From NCBI GenBank assembly GCA_035403465.1, contig DAONFG010000011.1, positions 8,045 to 72,044 on the forward strand: a stretch of 64,000 bases of DNA, read 5' to 3'. Source of the DNA: JAAYBQ01 sp035403465. GTDB lineage: Bacteria; Spirochaetota; UBA4802; UBA5550. Positions 43,979 through 51,340 of this stretch are shown one piece after another. The notes beneath the pieces were generated by a model. The model was not told where the DNA came from. It searched no databases and saw only the letters and a program-made list of their open reading frames with translations. The position numbers and the translations under genes were made by a program. Position 1 is the first letter of the stretch. Every line of letters begins with the position of its first letter.

Positions 43979-44179
43979 ATGGAAACAGTTACATTGACAA
44001 AGTCAGAACTTAAAGCACTCGTCAGGGAAACAGTTAAGGAAACTCTTGCCGAAATCATGACAGATAAAGCTGAACTGCTCGAAGCGATGGAGGATTATTC
44101 ATTCGGCAGGCTGATGGAGGAGGCTGATAACGGAGATTTTGTGAGTGAAGAAGAGATTCATAAGGCGTTGAATTCCTGA
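43979..44179 (+). CDS. Antitoxin of a RelE/ParE-type pair
   Basis: The 66-residue acidic helical protein reads TVTLTKSELKALVRETVKET and ends DFVSEEEIHKALNS, typical of small antitoxins that pair with RelE-type toxins. The ATG at 43979 has AGAGGAAA upstream; a TTG 5 codons earlier is less likely. The toxin gene begins 1 base after its stop. Binding to its own promoter is typical of the class and is inferred here. Confidence 0.8.
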   Translation: METVTLTKSELKALVRETVKETLAEIMTDKAELLEAMEDYSFGRLMEEADNGDFVSEEEIHKALNS

Positions 44180-44180
44180 T

Positions 44181-44447
44181 ATGGATATGCTTTATACTAA
44201 AAAATTTCTGAAAGATGTTGAGTATACGCCTGATAAAAAAGTCAGGCAGAATATTGAAGATTTTATAAACAGTATTAAAAACTGCACCAGCCTGTCTGAT
44301 CTTCCTGGAATCCAGAAAATGACAGGTTATGATAATTATTACCGTCTACGCATTGGCGACTACCGGATTGGTTTTAAACTGGAAAACAATACCGTAACCC
44401 TACTGCGTTTTAAACATAGAAAAGATATCTATTCAGTCTTCCCCTGA
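44181..44447 (+). CDS. RelE-family toxin
   Basis: The 88-residue protein has the RelE core YTKKFLKDVEYTP near the start, LPGIQKMTGYDNYYRLRIGD and YRIGFKLENNTVTLLRFKHR, followed by KDIYSVFP. The Arg and His/Lys positions used for mRNA cleavage on the ribosome are present. It would be neutralised by the product of the gene just upstream. Length and order are those of a type II system. Confidence 0.9.
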   Translation: MDMLYTKKFLKDVEYTPDKKVRQNIEDFINSIKNCTSLSDLPGIQKMTGYDNYYRLRIGDYRIGFKLENNTVTLLRFKHRKDIYSVFP

Positions 44448-44472
44448 ACAACTCATTTTTTAACATATCATC

Positions 44473-44485
44473 GGAACTGACTTCC
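44473..44485. promoter_or_regulatory. Palindrome P4 (imperfect)
   Basis: GGAACT-G-ACTTCC has one mismatch to the family. It lies about 40 bases ahead of structured leader L3a. Confidence 0.45.
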
Positions 44486-44520
44486 TGTGATTATGAATAA
44501 CGGTTTGTCATATTTACCTC

Positions 44521-44602
44521 ATTAAATGCCGGAGGTGGTCCGGCAAAGGCCGATTTATTTCCGTATTGCGGGCCTTAAAATCAGCTAAAAAGGAGTCTAT
44601 AT
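44521..44602 (+). ncRNA. Structured leader L3, copy a
   Basis: GCCGGA-GGTGG-TCCGGC (44528-44544) and AAGGCC...GGCCTT (44546-44576) form two stems, followed by a conserved segment and the ribosome site AAGGAG. A homologous leader (46199-46275) precedes a different gene. The first loop differs between copies while the stem is kept. Confidence 0.5.
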
Positions 44603-45271
44603 ATGTACCCCATTCAGAAGTATCTCCTCGAAAAGATGAAGGAACAAGGCATCAGAAAATCAGAATTAGTTAAAAGAGCCGGATACGGCAATATTTCGCG
44701 CGGATGTAAACGTTTTGATGATTTGATTAATGGAAGAGTATACAACAAGATGCTGATTGATAATCTTCACCTTGCGCTCGGCGTGACGAAAGAGGAGGTT
44801 GATAAAAAACTGCTTGCAACAAAACTTGAAATTACGCGTGAAATCGAAGAGGAGAAAATGCGTCAAAGCGATTTTGAACGTAGAAGTTTTGTGCTGTTTT
44901 TATTCTGCCATACTGAACAAAATAGACCATCCTCAATCTGGCTCTGCGCAATGTTAAAAGCGGACATGCTTAGAATAAGAAGGCTGCCGCTGTATATAAA
45001 CACATTTCCTGTTGATATGCAGAGTGCTGCAATTAAAGATTTAATTGCTGAAATATTAAATCGTAATAATGGAGAGATCCCATTATTCGGTAAGATTATC
45101 TGTTTTACTGTTAAACGTTTTTATGATGATATCGAATCTGAACGGGAAGTGTATGATCTCCAGGGGAACCCTATTCCTGACCCGCCCGATGAGTATCGTC
45201 AAATATCCATGGGTAAATCAATGCTTACCTGGAAAGGCAGAGACCTTCAGCCTTTGTTAAGGGATTTATGA
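44603..45271 (+). CDS. Hypothetical protein with an N-terminal HTH-like domain
   Basis: The 222-residue protein starts with an XRE-like helical region (YLLEKMKEQGIRKSELVKRA, then RGCKRFDDLINGRV, about residues 5-65). A coiled coil (about 70-90) and a mixed domain of unknown type follow. The C-terminal part is rich in Pro and Asp (GNPIPDPPDEYRQISMGKSM). The HTH-like part suggests a regulator or immunity-like protein, but no family was recognised. The ATG at 44603 follows AAGGAG, 7 bases away, at the end of leader L3a. Confidence 0.6.
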   Translation: MYPIQKYLLEKMKEQGIRKSELVKRAGYGNISRGCKRFDDLINGRVYNKMLIDNLHLALGVTKEEVDKKLLATKLEITREIEEEKMRQSDFERRSFVLFLFCHTEQNRPSSIWLCAMLKADMLRIRRLPLYINTFPVDMQSAAIKDLIAEILNRNNGEIPLFGKIICFTVKRFYDDIESEREVYDLQGNPIPDPPDEYRQISMGKSMLTWKGRDLQPLLRDL

Positions 45272-45289
45272 TAGAGGGATATAAAGGCA

Positions 45290-45302
45290 GGAAGTGATTT
45301 AC
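45290..45302. promoter_or_regulatory. Palindrome P5 (half conserved)
   Basis: GGAAGT-G-ATTTAC retains one perfect arm. It lies 38 bases ahead of the DUF6915 gene, in about the -35 position relative to a TAAAAT box. Confidence 0.35.
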
Positions 45303-45339
45303 TACGTTTTTTAAAAATAAAATGTATGTTAGTTGTATT

Positions 45340-45627
45340 ATGAAATTTGAAGAGCATTGCGCTGAATCTGTTGTTTTCTTTGGTGAACCTTTTGAATATG
45401 TTCACCGATGGCTTGATGAGTTCGCGGGGAAGAAACCTTACGGGATGAAACACAGGAGGCTGCGGCACCACCTGGCCGGGGTGAGGGAGGTTGAAAGGAT
45501 ATGGGGAACTGCTGCAGCAGGAGCAGCAAAGCAGCACATTATCTCTGACCTTATAATGGAAGGATGGCAGGAGGGGGACCACTTTCCGCTGGATGAAAAT
45601 GATTATGTGAAGATGGGGTTGTTTTAA
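45340..45627 (+). CDS. DUF6915-type protein
   Basis: The 95-residue protein has the pattern FFGEPFEYVHRWLDEFAG, then MKHRRLRHHLAGVREVERIW and KQHIISDLIMEGW, a His/Arg-rich helical family (DUF6915) of unknown role. The ATG at 45340 is chosen because the conserved part begins right after it. The next gene starts 1 base after its stop, so the two are co-translated. Confidence 0.65.
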   Translation: MKFEEHCAESVVFFGEPFEYVHRWLDEFAGKKPYGMKHRRLRHHLAGVREVERIWGTAAAGAAKQHIISDLIMEGWQEGDHFPLDENDYVKMGLF

Positions 45628-45628
45628 T

Positions 45629-46129
45629 ATGAAACTATCTGAATTTAAAAACACAAAAAAATTTCTCACCATACTGTTCAATTTTTTTAAAGAGAACGGT
45701 ATAATCTCATCAATTGAACCTGTTGAAAATTATGACAGGCTGCTTGAAAGAATTCTTGAGTGTGAGTTAAGCAACATAAGCTATTATCCCGGAATGTACT
45801 GTGCTGATTTTAAACTGCGTGAAAAAATTGAAAAGGGTGAGGTCTATTATTTTATATTCGGAACCGGTGATGAATCGGCTTCTCTACTCATTGATCTTGG
45901 AGAGAGGGATCTTTCAAGTTTTTTTAACTTTACATGGAATATCGAAAAACATCCCCCATATTTAAAAGATTTTATTGATGATAACGGTGGAATAAAACTT
46001 GAATCTGAAGTTCCGGGGTATGATTCTGAGCCCCTGGAAGAGAAGGACGTTATCAGCTTTGATGATTTCAAGGAATACCTTGATAAAAACAGGGAACAGG
46101 GGAGGCTTGTTATCGTTGAAGTGGAATAA
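45629..46129 (+). CDS. Hypothetical protein
   Basis: The 166-residue acidic soluble protein reads FLTILFNFFKENGIISSIEP near the start and FDDFKEYLDKNREQGRLVIV near the end, an alternating helix-strand pattern as in small SMI1/KNR4-like or immunity proteins, although no diagnostic motif is seen. It is coupled to the DUF6915 gene. Function unknown. Confidence 0.5.
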   Translation: MKLSEFKNTKKFLTILFNFFKENGIISSIEPVENYDRLLERILECELSNISYYPGMYCADFKLREKIEKGEVYYFIFGTGDESASLLIDLGERDLSSFFNFTWNIEKHPPYLKDFIDDNGGIKLESEVPGYDSEPLEEKDVISFDDFKEYLDKNREQGRLVIVEVE

Positions 46130-46148
46130 GTAAATAGACTTATACACC

Positions 46149-46161
46149 GGAAACAGCTTCC
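46149..46161. promoter_or_regulatory. Palindrome P6 (imperfect)
   Basis: GGAAACAGCTTCC keeps the GGAA/TTCC ends. It lies about 40 bases ahead of leader L3b, the same layout as P4 and L3a. Confidence 0.4.
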
Positions 46162-46198
46162 TATGTTTTGAAATAATTGTATGTTATATTGACTTTAT

Positions 46199-46275
46199 CA
46201 AATGCCGGAGATAGTTCCGGCAGGGCCGATTTGTTCCATATTGCGGGCCTTAAAAAACAGCTAAAAGAGGAGACA
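46199..46275 (+). ncRNA. Structured leader L3, copy b
   Basis: GCCGGA-GATAGT-TCCGGC (46204-46221), a second stem built on GGCC (46224-46227 with 46246-46249), and the segment leading to GAGGAGA match copy a. It precedes the zinc-finger gene. Confidence 0.5.
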
Positions 46276-46875
46276 ATGGAAAATAAAGATTACTACATTT
46301 TTGAAGAAAAAGAAGAATACCCGCGTAAACCACAGGATGAGATTGACAGGGAGAATCAGCAGCTTTCAGAAAACCTTCATCTGATTATTAACAATTCAGA
46401 GCGTATTTATAAACAGGAAAAATATTTTTACATACAGCTCTCTTCAGCAGTAATTGGAACTACAACTACAGGCGGCCGGTTTATGCCGTTAGGCGTACTT
46501 CTTTTAGTCTGGGAGGGGGGCCATCTTAAAGATATATGCCCGCATTGCGGCGGAACTGTTTATATAACAGGGGCAGCGGGTTCCGCATTAAGCGGAACAC
46601 ATTTCTGGTATGGCTATTGTGTAAAATGTAAACAGAGAGTAACCGGCCGAGGCAGCGGTTTCAGCCGGATATGGGGACCTGCTTTTGAAATGAAAAGTAA
46701 ATATCCGAACAGAAGGATTATTAAGCGTTATAATCTTAAATCTGAAAAATGGTATGATAAACTTACAGAGAAGAGGAGGCCTGATGAAATAATTCAAGAT
46801 AAAATCGAAGGCTCAACGATTGAGGAGCTTGTCTCTTTTCTTAAATCGGTGGATGGTATCGCTGATGAAAAATAA
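46276..46875 (+). CDS. Zinc-finger hypothetical protein
   Basis: The 199-residue protein has a charged helical start, a hydrophobic stretch (about residues 70-80) and a four-cysteine zinc site, CPHCGGTVYI...GYCVKCKQRV, with a Gly-rich loop between. The C-terminal helix reads STIEELVSFLKSV. It may bind nucleic acid or be structural; no family was recognised. The next gene starts inside its last codons (11-base overlap). Confidence 0.55.
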   Translation: MENKDYYIFEEKEEYPRKPQDEIDRENQQLSENLHLIINNSERIYKQEKYFYIQLSSAVIGTTTTGGRFMPLGVLLLVWEGGHLKDICPHCGGTVYITGAAGSALSGTHFWYGYCVKCKQRVTGRGSGFSRIWGPAFEMKSKYPNRRIIKRYNLKSEKWYDKLTEKRRPDEIIQDKIEGSTIEELVSFLKSVDGIADEK

Positions 46876-47323
46876 CAGTTTTAAACCTGCGTCAGTTGAG
46901 GCCTACTGGATAACACCCGACGGAGTGATTCTTCCTGTGGTTAATACCCATATCGATATGATATTTGATAATCCTTTACTTTTCGGGTTAACAGAGGATT
47001 ATATTTATACTGTTTATGACGGTTACAATGAAGCATACCGTATAGAGGGTAATGCGAGAAGGGAGATACTTATTGATCTGTTCAAAAAAGGCTGGATAAG
47101 GGCAAGAAAGTACCACAGGCCATACAGATGGACCATAAATGTTTTTTCGGTTACAGATTATTCAGCTTCTATTTTAAAGAAATTCGCTTCGGCATTGATT
47201 GAAAAAGGGCATTCGTTATATGATGAAGTGCTGCTGGACACATGGACCGGGAGGGGAAACTATATACTTGAGGATTTGCAAGGCGATATAAAAAGTATTC
47301 CTATTGATAAAATTCTGGAATAA
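46865..47323 (+). CDS. Hypothetical protein
   Basis: The 152-residue soluble protein starts at ATG 46865, overlapping the zinc-finger gene by 11 bases; an upstream alternative would overlap far more. It reads ASVEAYWITPDGVILPVVNT and WIRARKYHRPYRWTINVFS. The YWITPDG start is also met in phage-related hypothetical proteins. Its role is unknown, but coupling suggests it works with the zinc-finger protein. Confidence 0.5.
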   Translation: MKNNSFKPASVEAYWITPDGVILPVVNTHIDMIFDNPLLFGLTEDYIYTVYDGYNEAYRIEGNARREILIDLFKKGWIRARKYHRPYRWTINVFSVTDYSASILKKFASALIEKGHSLYDEVLLDTWTGRGNYILEDLQGDIKSIPIDKILE

Positions 47324-47338
47324 AATAAAAGGGAAGTT

Positions 47339-48217
47339 TCAGATATCTGAAAAACTGACTGCTATTGCACTGGCCTGGCTGAACTTTTTTACTATTGGCT
47401 CCTGCAGTGTCATTTTTTTACCCAGTTCATATATATAATCATTTGCTTTACCGGTGTTATACTTTTTGCCAATATCAGATCCGGGATCATGAATGCTGAT
47501 TACCGGGTACAGATCTTTGATAATTACTTTTTTTAACTCTTCATCCCATTCCCTCTTTGCGATAAATACGGGATTATGATTTTTATTATTTTTATATATG
47601 CCGTTCTTTTCCATATTTATTATTTCCTTACCGCGGACAACAACTGCCCATATATCTATGTCATGAATTTTCATATCATGGCTCCATTTGATTGAGTTTA
47701 AAAGCTCAGGGACAAGATTGACATTTATCTCTTTTCTTGAATGCACCAGCATATAGATATCTGACCATGAAAGCTTTGAGTAATTAATCATGGGATACTT
47801 TTTAGCAAGTTCCATGGGGATAACCGCATTATCTATTTCGATAAGAAAGATAAAGAGCCTATTAAGAGATTTTGAATTTTGCAGAATTTCGGAATACTTT
47901 TCAGCCTGGGCAAATGAAATCGTGTTATTTTTTATTTTTGCTTCAATTACGATATGAAACCGGTCATTTATGATTTCAATATCAGTCCTGCCATTATCAA
48001 TGTTGTCCTTTTCAAAATAGAACCCGGTTTTAAGGAATTCACTTTTTAATATTTTATAATTTTTACCGGGAAAGGAGTATCTGAGCAGCTGGTTTAAAAG
48101 TGTTATGTCCTTATACAGCAAAGATGACAGCATCCTTGTAAGGGCAGTTTCATTGCTGCCCATAACATCAAATATGGAGTGTATTATTCTTTCTTTCATG
48201 ATGATATGATAATTCAA
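47339..48217 (-). CDS. PD-(D/E)XK nuclease-superfamily protein
   Basis: The 292-residue protein contains the nuclease signature GRTDIEIINDRFHIVIEAKI (about residues 75-95), where Asp and the EAK triad would bind metal, followed by a helix with Q (AQAEKYSEIL). It resembles PDDEXK_4-type proteins often found in mobile or defence regions. The C-terminal half is of unknown type. The start may instead be the ATG at 48199. It follows the WYL regulator on the same strand, with palindrome P7 between them. Confidence 0.75.
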   Translation of the reverse strand: MNYHIIMKERIIHSIFDVMGSNETALTRMLSSLLYKDITLLNQLLRYSFPGKNYKILKSEFLKTGFYFEKDNIDNGRTDIEIINDRFHIVIEAKIKNNTISFAQAEKYSEILQNSKSLNRLFIFLIEIDNAVIPMELAKKYPMINYSKLSWSDIYMLVHSRKEINVNLVPELLNSIKWSHDMKIHDIDIWAVVVRGKEIINMEKNGIYKNNKNHNPVFIAKREWDEELKKVIIKDLYPVISIHDPGSDIGKKYNTGKANDYIYELGKKMTLQEPIVKKFSQASAIAVSFSDI

Positions 48218-48237
48218 TCTTCTGTTTTATATTCACA

Positions 48238-48249
48238 GGAAGTGAGTTC
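48238..48249. promoter_or_regulatory. Palindrome P7 (near-perfect)
   Basis: GGAAGT-G-AGTTC lies about 20 bases ahead of the nuclease start and just after the WYL gene. Confidence 0.45.
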
Positions 48250-48259
48250 AGGCGTTAAT

Positions 48260-49207
48260 TCACTTCTCATATACTCCCAGGCTTTCCTTTAGCATATTAA
48301 TCATCGCATTGCGTACATCAGGAGGGGAGAGGATCTCCACATTGCTGCCGTATATAACGAACTGTTTGCAGAGAAAAAGATAATCTGCAATGGAAAATTC
48401 CGCCTCGAACCATTTCCCCTCTTCGACCAGTATTGTTTCAGGATCGAGAGGACTTATGATGCTCTCTATGACAGAAGCTGCCTCTTTTCTATACCTGATC
48501 CGTATTGTTACCGGCCCGGAGTCTGATATGAAAGCGCTGAGTGCATCTTTAAACAACTCCTCTACCGGGGGTATGTGCCACTCCCTTGCATAGGACTTTT
48601 CAAGAACAGTAAGGTCCCTGATCCTGTCGGCAAGGAGAGAAAGGTGTTTTTTCTGGGTCGGGTCCCAGGCCGCGAGATAGAGATTGTTGTTTCGGAACAG
48701 AAAATAATAGGGGCAGAGCTTCCATCTATTTATCCTGTATCCTTTATTGGTCACATAGTTGAACTGTATCATCCGTTTTTCGACTACGGCAAAATAGATA
48801 CGGGCAAGGGTCCAGAGTGCCCTGTCGGGCATGGCTTCTATGAATTTTTTAAGTACCATATCGCGGCCTGTATCTTTGACGACAAAGTCGGCGTAGACCC
48901 TGGCTATTTTAAGCTGTGTTTCAATATCAATATTTGCAGCAACAGACATGGATGTTTTACCCTGGGCCTTGTCAATGTCGATGCCAAGGTCTTTTTCTAT
49001 ATTGTTCTCGATATATTTTCGGACCTGGCTGTCGTCAAGGGGCTTCTCCATTTCATCCTCGGAAAGAAGATCGGCAAGCTTGTTCGCGTTCCATGTCTCT
49101 TCTCCCTGTGATGAATATTGAAGCAGGGCAAGTATATGCAGGTATCTTTTAAGCACGTTAATTTTACCCTCGGGATTTGGAAAAGGCTTTTGATCATGTT
49201 CAATCAT
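48260..49207 (-). CDS. WYL-domain transcriptional regulator
   Basis: The 315-residue protein has an N-terminal winged helix (about residues 15-75; LHILALLQYSSQGEETWNAN), a WYL domain (about 140-205; RMIQFNYVTNKGYRINRWKL then PYYFLFRNNNLYLAAWDP) and a C-terminal WCX-like domain (about 230-310). WYL regulators bind nucleotide or nucleic-acid ligands and often control phage-defence operons (BrxR, CapW). A perfect palindrome, P8, lies right before its start and related ones lie before neighbouring genes, so it is a candidate regulator of the region. Confidence 0.88.
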   Translation of the reverse strand: MIEHDQKPFPNPEGKINVLKRYLHILALLQYSSQGEETWNANKLADLLSEDEMEKPLDDSQVRKYIENNIEKDLGIDIDKAQGKTSMSVAANIDIETQLKIARVYADFVVKDTGRDMVLKKFIEAMPDRALWTLARIYFAVVEKRMIQFNYVTNKGYRINRWKLCPYYFLFRNNNLYLAAWDPTQKKHLSLLADRIRDLTVLEKSYAREWHIPPVEELFKDALSAFISDSGPVTIRIRYRKEAASVIESIISPLDPETILVEEGKWFEAEFSIADYLFLCKQFVIYGSNVEILSPPDVRNAMINMLKESLGVYEK

Positions 49208-49233
49208 TTATGATACCTCATGAATAATTTATT

Positions 49234-49254
49234 GGTAGGAAGTCAATTCCTACC
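49234..49254. promoter_or_regulatory. Palindrome P8 ahead of the WYL regulator
   Basis: GGTAGGAA-GTCAA-TTCCTACC has perfect 8-bp arms and lies 27 bases before the start, a fitting place for autoregulation. Confidence 0.6.
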
Positions 49255-49388
49255 GTTTTTAAATCTATTGTATATTGTGAGAAGATAACCGGACTGATTA
49301 TTATTTAAACAGCGCTGATAGTTTAAGTCAACTGATTTTAAAAGAGTAAATATGGACAGATATAATGATTAAAAAATTTGACCAGGCG

Positions 49389-49790
49389 CCAACGCCCCCG
49401 GCAGAGTAATCTTTATTTTAATTCATATACTTCATCCTGCCACCCCCGGAGGTGGTTTGTAAACTTAACAGATTTGCCACAGAGGGTCGAACACATACCG
49501 GCATCCTGCCGGTGTTCGACACTAGCTCATCCTTGAGCGTCGCACAATGGCACGGAGAAAGGATTAAAGGATGTCTCTCGCAAAGACGCAGAGTGCACAG
49601 AGAAAGATAAAAGAAGGTCTCTCGCAAAGGCGCTAAGACGCAAAGAGAGGATGTTGGAATTATTTTTATCATCCTCGTGCAGACGGGGATCCACAGGCTG
49701 CGCATGGTACGGGCTGCTAAATGAACTCAACAGGATTTCACCACCCGCTGCGCTGGAGGAACGGAGGTCATCAATAGGGAAAGAATGACC
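49389..49790 (+). repeat. Mosaic intergenic repeat, copy C
   Basis: This copy starts with the CGGCAGAGTAATCTTTAT module, followed by the GGAGGTGGTT segment, a GTCGAACA hairpin (about 49486-49520) like copy A, two CTCTCGCAAAG stretches and a GACGGGGATCCA segment. It fills most of the gene-free 49208-49905. Confidence 0.7.
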
Positions 49791-49905
49791 GGGGGGAATG
49801 ATGCCGGCTTCAGCCTCGCTTCTCTGCAGATTGTTTTTCGAATATTATAAAAAAAGCTTGCAGACATATTATATTGTAATAATCGTTAAAATAGTAGAGG
49901 TTATT

Positions 49906-50115
49906 ATGAATTCTGAAATCATTTTTTATATAGAGGAATCTCTTGATGGCGGTTTCGAGGCCCGGGCCCTTGGCTTTGACATTTTTACAGATGGTGATAC
50001 CGAAGATGAATTAAAAAGAAACATTAAAGATGCGGTTCATTGTCATTTTAATGAAAAAGAGATACCTGGTGTAATAAAACTTCATTTTGTAAGAGACGAG
50101 GCCCTGGCCCTTTGA
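49906..50115 (+). CDS. HicB-like antitoxin
   Basis: The 69-residue protein has the HicB start IIFYIEESLDGGFEARALGF and a TEDELKRNIKDAVHCHF helix, and lacks the C-terminal DNA-binding part of long HicB proteins. The ATG at 49906 has AGAGG upstream. The HicA gene overlaps its stop by 4 bases. Confidence 0.85.
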   Translation: MNSEIIFYIEESLDGGFEARALGFDIFTDGDTEDELKRNIKDAVHCHFNEKEIPGVIKLHFVRDEALAL

Positions 50116-50354
50116 GAATTCCGAGAGATCTTGATTACCAGGACGTCATAAAATATCTTGCGTCATTTGGATATGTTGTGACCAGGCAGACGGGTAATCA
50201 TATAAGATTGACCTCCGCGATTAATGGCGAACATCACATTACTATTCCTGCACACCGGCCAATAAAGATCGGCACATTAAATGCAATTCTTATGAGCATT
50301 GCTGAACATCACGGCTATACAAAAAATGAATTATTAGAGAAGCTGTTTGGTTAA
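50112..50354 (+). CDS. hicA: HicA toxin
   Basis: The 80-residue double-stranded RNA-binding-like toxin reads LDYQDVIKYLASFGYVVTRQ, TGNHIRLTS with the catalytic His, and HHITIPAHRPIKIGTLNAIL. It starts at a TTG overlapping the HicB-like stop. HicA cleaves mRNA on its own, and HicB binds it. The antitoxin-first order here is the less common one for HicBA. Confidence 0.88.
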   Translation: MRIPRDLDYQDVIKYLASFGYVVTRQTGNHIRLTSAINGEHHITIPAHRPIKIGTLNAILMSIAEHHGYTKNELLEKLFG

Positions 50355-50384
50355 TCTGCCGGTATATGCTTCGCCACCTGCAGT

Positions 50385-50790
50385 AACCTGAACTTAACTG
50401 GCTTCACCACCCGCTGAACATGGTACTGGCTGTAGCCTGGACTTAACAGTCTCTCGCTAAGTCGCAAAGGCGCAAAGGGAAGTGAGTCTGTCATCCTCGC
50501 GGAGGCGGGGATCCATATGATGCGCAAAGTACGGGCTGATGCCTTAACCGCATGCCCTCCTCCGCCCTTCGGGCACCTCCTCCCGTTTTGAAGAACTGAA
50601 GGGGAGAAGGGGAAACCTGTAAAGTATTTTACCACCCGCTACGCTGGAGCCATGGAGAGCACAGGAGAAAGGATTAGAGGATGTCTCTCGCAGAGGCGCA
50701 GAGTGCACAGAGAAAGATAAACGAAGGTCTCTCGCAAAGGCGCGGAGGGAGGCAAGGGGGATTTTTACTCAGGCAACTCCAGGTTCCTGT
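50385..50790 (+). repeat. Mosaic intergenic repeat, copy D
   Basis: This copy lacks the GTCGAACA hairpin but has the CTCTCGC-AAAGGCGCAAAG stretches, a GGCGGGGATCCATATGATG segment (about 50504) and the ACGCTGGAGCCATGGAGAGC block. It covers most of the gene-free 50355-50896. Confidence 0.6.
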
Positions 50791-50800
50791 TCACATACAA

Positions 50801-50826
50801 ACGTATAGGTCACTGTGTGTCGTACC
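50801..50826 (+). promoter_or_regulatory. Shared leader L1, copy b
   Basis: ACGTATAGGTCACTGTGTG, continuing to 50826, is about 70 bases ahead of the gene at 50897 and matches copies a and c. Confidence 0.6.
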
Positions 50827-50896
50827 TGGTGTGGTATTATATGTTTATCAACAGGATAATGCCTGGTGATAACATACTTTAACTGGGGTCCGTTAC

Positions 50897-51244
50897 ATGA
50901 AATGCAGGGTTCATTATGATAATGACGGTGAGAGTCTCTACTTTGACATTGACGAGTGCGCCGCTGAAATCTGCCATGAAAAAGTGATGCTTGAATTAGC
51001 CGCGCGCGGGCTGGAAGACAGGCTGGATTCTATCAGGATTGACGTCTCGTGGCCTGTTGTCCACAAAGCTATGGTCTTTATGATACCTTGCTGGTATAAT
51101 GAAAAGACCGGCGAACTGCAGGGGCGCAATTTTGTGTGCGGCCTGCTGCTTGGGACTGTGAAATTGTGCCTGCTGCCCGTTTCTGCTGTTGTGGAGTATA
51201 TCACTGGCAGAGGCCTGCGGTACAGGATTGTTATGATGGATTAG
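50897..51244 (+). CDS. Hypothetical protein
   Basis: The 115-residue protein reads VHYDNDGESLYFDIDECAAE at the start and has a hydrophobic C-terminal half (GLLLGTVKLCLLPVSAVVEY). Whether that part crosses the membrane is unclear. No family was recognised. Leader L1b lies upstream and leader L1c begins 22 bases after its stop. Confidence 0.45.
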   Translation: MKCRVHYDNDGESLYFDIDECAAEICHEKVMLELAARGLEDRLDSIRIDVSWPVVHKAMVFMIPCWYNEKTGELQGRNFVCGLLLGTVKLCLLPVSAVVEYITGRGLRYRIVMMD

Positions 51245-51266
51245 GGGGGATTGATTTACTACACAT

Positions 51267-51292
51267 ACGCATAGGTCACTGTATGTCATACC
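51267..51292 (+). promoter_or_regulatory. Shared leader L1, copy c
   Basis: ACGCATAGGTCACTGTATG, continuing to 51292, lies 49 bases ahead of the lipoprotein gene and matches copies a and b. Confidence 0.6.
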
Positions 51293-51340
51293 TGTTGTGG
51301 TACCTTATCCATAAATACAATAACCGGAGGAATTTATTCT

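Noticed and set aside
44461..46275. Possible integron attC sites around the small cassettes
   Set aside because: No properly placed GTTRRRY/RYYYAAC core pairs were found and no integrase gene is in the window.
48575..49111. 178-residue frame opposite the WYL regulator
   Set aside because: It is antisense to a clear WYL-domain gene and has no family pattern.
49418..49705. Open frame reading IWIPVCTRM-like text on the minus strand
   Set aside because: It is the familiar spurious translation of widespread GGGGATCCA palindromes; frames in the other copies (32611, 50351) are equally accidental.
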